Positions 57,810 through 64,000 of a DNA stretch of 64,000 nucleotides are shown here, one piece after another. The notes beneath the pieces are model-generated. The model had not been told where the DNA came from. It saw only the letters and a program-made list of their open reading frames with translations, and did no database searches. Source of the DNA: Acanthochromis polyacanthus (lineage: Eukaryota > Chordata > Actinopteri > Pomacentridae); contig NC_067136.1 in assembly GCF_021347895.1 (NCBI RefSeq), forward strand, positions 3,830,848 through 3,894,847, read 5' to 3'. A program made the position numbers and the translations under genes. Each line of letters opens with the position of its first letter. Positions within the stretch are counted from its first letter, which is position 1.

Positions 57810-58190
57810 AGAATTGTGGGGGTGGAGAACCCAAGCGCAGGCAAACAGGCAGACCAAGAAGTGATAACAAAAAAGGGTTTTTATTTAGGAAAACTCCACA
57901 AACACAAATACAGTGACTGTAACTGGGGCAGCAGGGCAAAAACCAAATTAACTAAAGCTATGGCACCACAAGGCTAAATACAATGAAGCAGAAGGGAAGT
58001 ACTCACATTACAGAGGACTCAAAATCGAGGGAGCAAAAACCTGACTGAAGTAATCCAAACGACAGGGTCCAAAGGGGGTAATCCACAAACGGAAGAATAA
58101 GCAAAGGTCCAAAAACAAAAGTAGTCCATAGGTGGGGAACAGAGGCTGTGGCAACACGTGGACATGGCAAACAATGATCCGGCGAAGACT
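57810..58190 (-). mobile_element. LTR fragment related in layout to 51779-52400
   Basis: On the minus strand it shows GTCCATGTC..., GGTGGATTACCCCC-like and AATAAAAACCC segments, and ends CTTGGGTTCTCCACCCCC. Wording and order resemble the 51779-52400 LTR but it is clearly a different subfamily. It replaces the expected TM region of gene D. Confidence 0.45.
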
Positions 58191-58479
58191 TAGGCCCCAT
58201 CCACACGAAGACAAAATGCTTAACAGTTTCAAAAATGATCGCCATAAAGACAAAGGCGTCTCAGAAAATGCGTGCGTCTACATGAATGCACTCGATACGC
58301 ATGGAAGCGCTGTAAAACACAGGCCAGACTTCTAGGGGCGCTGTAACGATATGACGGAAACACGTGCAAACAGAAGAAAAAACAGTGGGCATGCGCACTT
58401 GTGACAAAAATTGTAAACAGAGACCAAGCCGGGCAGTAAATAAAGTGCCGTAATGTGTCCTCGATAATTGTTTGTTCAA

Positions 58480-61400
58480 CTCGGTGCTGGATAGTTTTCC
58501 CAGTAGGCCCACCACCTGCAGGGCAGGAAGTCGGGGTTGGGTGCTATGTACACTGGGCAGTAGGCAGGAGCGGGCGCCTGGGCGTGCCGGCCCCTGGTGG
58601 CATAGACTAACTCTGGGGACGTGGAACGTCACCTCACTGGCGGGGAAGGAACCTGAGGTGGTGCGGGAGGTGTAGCGATACCGACTAGATATAGTTGGGC
58701 TCACCTCCACGCACAGCAAGGGTTCTGGAACCAGAATCCTGGAGAGGGGTTGGACTCTCTCCTACTCCGGAGTGGGTGAAAGGCGCCGGGCGGGTGTGGG
58801 GATACTCACAAGCCCCCGGCTGAGCGCCACTTTGTTGCAGTTCTCCCCGGAGAACGAGAGGGTCGCCTCTCTGCGACTTCGTGTTGCAGAGGGGAAAACT
58901 CTGACTGTTGTCTGTGCGTATGCGCCGAACCGCAGATCAGAGTATTTGGCCTTCTTGGAGTCTCTGGGTGGTGTCCTGGAAGGGGTACCGCCCAGGGATT
59001 CCATAGTTCTCCTGGGAGACTTCAATACTCACGTGGGCAACGATGGAGAAACCTGGAGGGGGGTGATTGGGAGGAACGGCCTGCCCGATCTGAACCCGAG
59101 TGGTGTTTTGTTGTTGGACTTCTGTGCTAGTCATGGATTGTCCATAACAAACACCATGTTCGAGCATAAGGTTACTCATAAGTGTACATGGTACCAGAGC
59201 ACCTTAGGCCAAAGGTCGATGATTGACTTTATAGTCGTATCGTCAGACCTGCGGCCGTATGTCTTGGACACTCGGGTGAAGAGAGGTGCAGAGCTGTCAA
59301 CTGATCACCACCTGGTGGTGAGTTGGATCCGATGGTGGGGAAGACTGCCAGACAGACCCGGTAAACCCAAATGTGCCTGTCCGTAGGGTTTTCAACTCCC
59401 ACCTCCGGAAGAGTTTCTCCTGCATCCCAGGAGAGGTTAGGGACATGGATTCTGAGTGGTCCTTGTTCAAAGCCTCCATTGCAGAAGCAGCTGCTAGGAG
59501 CTGTGGTCTGAAGGTCACTGCTGCCTGTCGCGGCGGCAATCCAAAGACCCGCTGGTGGACACCAGCGGTGAGGGAGGCCGTCAGGCGGAAAAAGGAGACT
59601 TTTTGAGCCTGGTTGGCTCGGGGGTCTCCCGAAGCAGCTGACAGGTACCAGTTGGCCAAAAGGGCGGCAGCTGTGGCGGTTGTGGAAGCGAAAACTCGGG
59701 TGTGGGAGGAGTTCGGGGAGGCCATGGAGAAGGACTTTCGGTTGGCCTTGGGGAAGTTCTGGCAAACTGTTCGATGCCTCAGGAAGGGGAGGCAGGGCTT
59801 CGCTCAGGCTGTGTACAGTCGGGGTGGAGAACTGTTGACCCGTACTGAGGATATCGTCGAGTGGTGGAAAGAGCACTTCGAGGAACTCCTGAACCCGATA
59901 AACACGTCCTCTATGGAAGAGGCAGAGCCTGAAGACTCCGGGGGATCTTCGTCCATATCCGTGGAAGAGGTCGCCGAGGTAGTTAAGAAACTCCTCGGTG
60001 GTAAGGCGCCAGGTGTGGACGAGATTCGCCCTGAGATGCTGAAGGCTCTGGACATTGTTGGACTGTCTTGATTGACACGTCTATACAATGTCGCGTGGGC
60101 ATCGGGTACAGTACCTGTGGAGTGGCAGACCGGGGTGGTGGTCCCATTTTTAAAAAAGGGGGACCGGAGAGTGTGTGATAACTATCGCGGTATCGCGCTT
60201 CTCAGCCTCCCTGGGAAAGTTTACTCTTGGGTGCTGGAAGGGAGGATCCGACCGATAGTCGAACCTCAGATTCAGGAGGAGGCAATGCGGATTCCGTTCT
60301 GGTCGTGGAACAGCGGACCAGCTCTTGACCCTTGCAGAGCTGCTGAGGGGGTCCTGGGAGTATGACCTGCCAGTCTACATGTGTTTTGGTGGATCTGGAG
60401 AAGGCCTATGACCGTGTCCCTCGAGGGGCTTTGTGGGGGGCACTGAGGGAGTATGGGGTCACGGGCTCGTTGCTATGAGCCGTTCGGTCCCTGTACGACC
60501 AAAGTGAGAGCTGTGTCCGCATACTCGGCACTAAGTCAGACACGTTTCTGGTGGTGTTGGCTACCGCCAGGCTGCCCCTTGTCTCCAATCCTGTTTGGTT
60601 TTCATGGACAGGATTTCAAGGCGCAGTCGTGGTGAGGAGGGTTTTCGGTTTGGGAGCCTCAGGATCGCATCTCTGCTTTTTGTGGATGATGTGGTTTTGT
60701 TGGCGTCCTCAGACCGTGACCTCCAGCACGCACTGGAGTGGTTTGCAGCCGAGTGTGAAGCGGCAGGGATGCGGATCAGCACCTCCAAGTCGAGGCCATC
60801 TCTGCCGGAAACCGGTGGATTGCTCCCTCCGGGTTGGGGGGGAGTTGCTTCCCCAAGTGAAGGAGTTTAAGTATCTCGGGATCTTGTTCATGAGTGATGG
60901 GAAAATGGAGTGAAAGATGGACAGGCGGATTGGTGCGGCGTCAGCAGTAATGCGGGCGTTGTACCGAACCGTCGTGGTGAAGAGAGAGCTGAGCCGTAAG
61001 GCGAAACTCTCGATTTACCAGTCCATCTACGTTCCAATCCTCACCTACGGTCATGAGCTTTGGGTAGTGACTCAAAGAACAAGATCGCAGATACAAGCGG
61101 CTGAAATGAGCTTCCTCCGTAGGGTGGCTGGGCTCAGCCTTAGAGATAGGGTGAGGAGCTCAGACATCCGGAGGGAGCTCGGAGTAGACCCGCTGCTCCT
61201 TCACATCGAAAGGAGCCAGTTGAGGTGGTTTGGCCATCTGATTCGAATGTCTCCAGGGAGACTTCCTTTGGAGGTTTTCCGAGCACATCCGTCTGGGAGG
61301 AGACCCCGGGGTAGACCCAGAACTCGCTGGAGGATTATATATCTCGTCTGGCCTGGGAACGCCTCGGGGTCCCCCGGAAGAGCTGGAAAGCGTTGCTGGG
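58480..61400 (+). mobile_element. Rex3 (RTE-clade) LINE, decayed, ends in gap
   Basis: Endonuclease part: TLGTWNVTSLAGKEPEVVRE (58605), [56 protein letters not shown] and [11 protein letters not shown] (to 59335). RT part: EVVKKLLGGKAPGVDEIRPE, VPFLKKGDRRVCDNYRGIAL, LLFVDDVVLLASSDRDLQHA, VKEFKYLGILFMSDGKME and ILTYGHELWVV. C-terminus: ERSQLRWFGHLIRMSPGRLP. At 60123 the text matches, from memory, the standard Rex3 PCR primer. Several frameshifts and stops make it inactive. The 3' end is lost in the N gap. Confidence 0.88.
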
Positions 61401-61500
61401 NNNNNNNNNNNNNNNNNNNNNNNNNNNNNNNNNNNNNNNNNNNNNNNNNNNNNNNNNNNNNNNNNNNNNNNNNNNNNNNNNNNNNNNNNNNNNNNNNNNN
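61401..61500. other. Assembly gap (100 N)
   Basis: Exactly 100 N, the usual placeholder for a gap of unknown size. It lies between the Rex3 3' end and the minisatellite, which probably caused the gap. Confidence 0.99.
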
Positions 61501-62490
61501 GTTGCCACCACCATGCTTCTTCATGATGCCGCCCTCCACCGTGCTTCACATCATGATGCTGCCTCCACCGTGCTTCACATCATGATGCCGCCTCCACCAT
61601 GCTTCACATCATGATGCTGCCTCCCACCGTGCTTCACATCATGATGCTGCCTCCATCGTGCTTCACATCATGATGCTGCCTCCACCATGCTTCATCATGA
61701 TGCTGCCTCCACCATGCTTCATCATGATGCTGCCTCCACCGTGCTTCACATCATGATGCTGCCTCCACCATGCTTCACATCATGATGCTGCCTCCACCAT
61801 GCTTCATCATGATGCCGCCTCCACCGTGCTTCACATCATGATGTTGCCACCACCATGCTTCATCATGATGCCGCCTTCCACCGTGCTTCACATCATGATG
61901 CTGCCTCCACCGTGGCTTCATCATGATGCGCCTCCACCATGCTTCACATCATGATGCTGCCTCCATCGTGCTTCACATCATGATGCTGCCTCCACCGTGC
62001 TTCACATCATGATGCCTGCCACCACCATGCTTCTTCATGATGCTGCCTCCACCGTGCTTCACATCATGATGTTGCCTCCACCATGCTTTCACCATGATGC
62101 TGCCACCACCATGCTTCACATCATGATGCTGCCTCACCGTGCTTCACATCATGATGGCTGCCTCCACCGTGCTTCATCATTGATGCTGCCACCACCATGC
62201 TTCACATCATGATGCTTGCCACCACCATGCTTCACATCATGATGCTGCCTCCACCGTGCTTCACATCATGATGCTGCCTCCACCATGCTTCACCATAGAT
62301 GCTGCCACCACCATGCTTCACATCATGATGCTGCCACCACCTTGCTTCTTCATGATGCTGCCTCCACCGTGCTTCACATCATGATGCTGCCTCCACCGTG
62401 CTTCATCATGATGCTGCCTCCACCATGCTTCACACCATGATGATGTCACCACCATGCTTCACATCATGATGCTGCCTCCACCATGCTTCA
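61501..62490. repeat. Minisatellite of ~29-bp units derived from Tc1 transposase sequence
   Basis: About 33-36 units of CATCATGATGCTGCCTCC plus ACCGTGCTTCA, with a 3-bp shorter variant. On the minus strand a unit reads GTGAAGCACGGTGGAGGC then AGCATCATGAT, coding V-K-H-G-G-G-S-I-M, the Tc1 transposase motif. Unit length 29 (or 26) is not a multiple of 3, so no long frame is maintained. Confidence 0.85.
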
Positions 62491-62750
62491 TTATGATAGT
62501 GCCTCCACTGTGCTTCTCAGTAGGGATGGTGTGTTTGTGATTATGTTCAGTGTTTGGTGTCCATCAAACATATCATCTAGTCTGATGGACATAAAGCTCC
62601 ATCCTGGTCTCCTCAGACCAAAGAACCTTCTTCCAGGTGTATTCAGAGTCTCCACATGTCTCCTAATGAACTCTAGTCCACATTTAATTGGAGCTTTTTT
62701 CCATCAGAGTCTTTCTCTTTGGCTCCATGAAGCTTTGACTGGTAAAGTTA
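62491..62750 (-). pseudogene. Tc1-like transposase relic next to the minisatellite
   Basis: Minus strand: KKVLWSEETRMELYVHQ at about 62585-62635, then HKHTIPTEKHSGGTIIM running into the array. These correspond to the first catalytic-D region (VLWSDET) and the KHGGGS motif of Tc1 transposases. It is broken by stops. Confidence 0.75.
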
Positions 62751-62779
62751 AAAAATACATTTTGGAATCAGAGGAAGCG

Positions 62780-63770
62780 ATTAATGAAATCTAATTCAAA
62801 TAAAATAGACTAATGAAGTATTAAATAGTTTTAAACATTGACAAAATTAATCTCAGAAATAAAATTCAACAAATTAGAGAAAAAAGAGAATAAATACCTG
62901 AACATTTAAATTCATTAATGTAAATTTAATTCCATTACAAACACTCATGCAGAATTAGATTAAAAATACATATTATTCATCTTTAAAAATTAATAATAAA
63001 AATGTTGGCTATGAAAGTTAAAAACTAAAGAAAGGAATAAGAAAATCAAAGAATGAGACAACAAATAAATAAATATATAAACGGATTAAATGAAATGAAA
63101 GTGGCGACACAAAACTTAATCAGCACATTTATTAAAGACTGGAAACATTTAATTATTATAATAGAAATCAAATAAGAAACATAGTGCAACATTTACACAT
63201 TAATTACGATAAAAGAAAAATAAGATTAAATAAATACATTTTAAACAGAATAAATACTGATTAATCACTAAAAGAGAAACAGGTGAATCGATAAATAAAA
63301 GATTAAATTAAATTAGTAATAGTACTAAAATTAAATAAACAATTAAAAAGAGAAGGTATTAAATGTTAAAAACAATTTTAAAAAATAATACAACAATTAT
63401 TGTTATTTTAATCCCTTATTTCATTTATTGTGTCATCCTTTAAATGTTTTATTAATCAACAGTTTTGCTCCTTTCTAATTTTTTTATTTTTAATTCTTTA
63501 ATTTTATTAATGTTTTTGAATTTATTATTTTATTTAACTAGTCATCCTTTACATTTTTATTTTATTCATTTTTACTCCTTTCAGATCTTCTTTTTAAATA
63601 TTGGTTTAATTTATAGAAGCTTTTATTTTCTATATTTTGGCTGTTTCCTGTCTATTTAATTTCACTGTTATTTTAATTCTTTTATTTGTTTAGTCGTTTT
63701 ATTGAACATATTCAGAGAGAGAATGTGTGAGTAGTTCAGGGACGGGGGATCGGTGGGAAAGTGGAGTGTC
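62780..63770. other. AT-rich sequence, no gene seen
   Basis: Mostly A/T runs such as AAATTAATAATAAAAATG and TTTATTTTTAATTC. No splice-flanked family exon, no transposon end recognised. ORFs here are compositional. Confidence 0.6.
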
Positions 63771-63774
63771 GTCC

Positions 63775-63819
63775 TGCTAATGCTGCGTCTGTCTCTCTGC
63801 TGTCTGTCTGTCTGTAACC

Positions 63820-63860
<41 letters not shown>

Positions 63861-64000
63861 GTCTGCCTGCCTCTCTGCCTGTCTGTCTGTCTGTCTGTCT
63901 GTCTGTCTGCCTGCCTGTCTGTCTGTCTACCTGTCTGCCTGTCTGCCTGCCTCTCTGTCTGTCTGTCTGTCTGTCTGCCTGTCTGTCTGTCTGTCTGTCT
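63775..64000. repeat. (CTGT)n/(CTGC)n microsatellite
   Basis: Long CTGT tetranucleotide array with CTGC, CTAT and CTCT variants, running off the right edge. Confidence 0.97.

Noticed and set aside
61501..62490. CRISPR array
   Set aside because: Head-to-tail minisatellite without unique spacers in an animal genome.
63465..63659. Hydrophobic 64-codon ORF as a membrane peptide
   Set aside because: A product of T-rich composition; no signals around it.

Overview
The window looks like a transposon-rich teleost fish locus. It is AT-rich and intron-rich, with GT-AG exons. Its repeats are fish families: Tc1 with long IR/DR ends, Rex1 and Rex3 LINEs, PIF/Harbinger, hAT, BEL/Pao-like gag, and AT, CTGT and TTAGGG-type simple repeats. 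Every host gene I can support belongs to one multigene family. Almost everything else is mobile DNA in its introns and spacers.

The family encodes a type I membrane protein with an unexpected architecture. A 3-codon start exon is followed by a signal-peptide exon, one 342-bp Ig V-set exon of butyrophilin/MOG type, a transmembrane exon, several phase-0 coiled-coil exons, and three terminal exons that I read as a lamin tail domain (LTD). The LTD call rests on motifs and on exon structure: the middle LTD exon is 108 bp in phase 0, and the splice points fall where I recall them in vertebrate lamin genes. A butyrophilin-like receptor carrying a lamin tail instead of B30.2 is the main discovery candidate.

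Layout: gene A lies on the minus strand (6551 to beyond the left edge); its V, TM and three repeated coiled-coil exons are visible, but its LTD would be off-window. Gene B is on the plus strand (7288-21200), head-to-head with A inside a large inverted repeat with a unique core of about 500 bp; it is complete but its last exon is frameshifted. Gene C is on the plus strand (22967-35169) and is the cleanest copy, predicted at 396 aa. Gene D is on the plus strand (42930-53125) with start, signal and V exons only; its 3' half is missing or displaced by insertions.

Mobile DNA: intron 1 of B holds a Rex1 relic, two mirror-image 78-bp palindromes, a hAT element with an 8-bp target duplication, and a TTAGGG-bearing TIR element. 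Gene C contains a full Tc1 (25308-26942), two IS630/DDE_3-like elements and a LINE tail, with a solo LTR just downstream. A ZMYM1-like hAT and an 830-bp TIR element lie between C and D. Intron 1 of D contains a second full Tc1 (43982-45616), an L1-like relic, a BEL/Pao-type gag, a GC-rich double minisatellite and an LTR. A 3-kb Harbinger follows the D V exon. The right end holds a Rex3 LINE, a 100-N assembly gap, a minisatellite apparently amplified from a Tc1 transposase motif, AT-rich sequence and a CTGT microsatellite.
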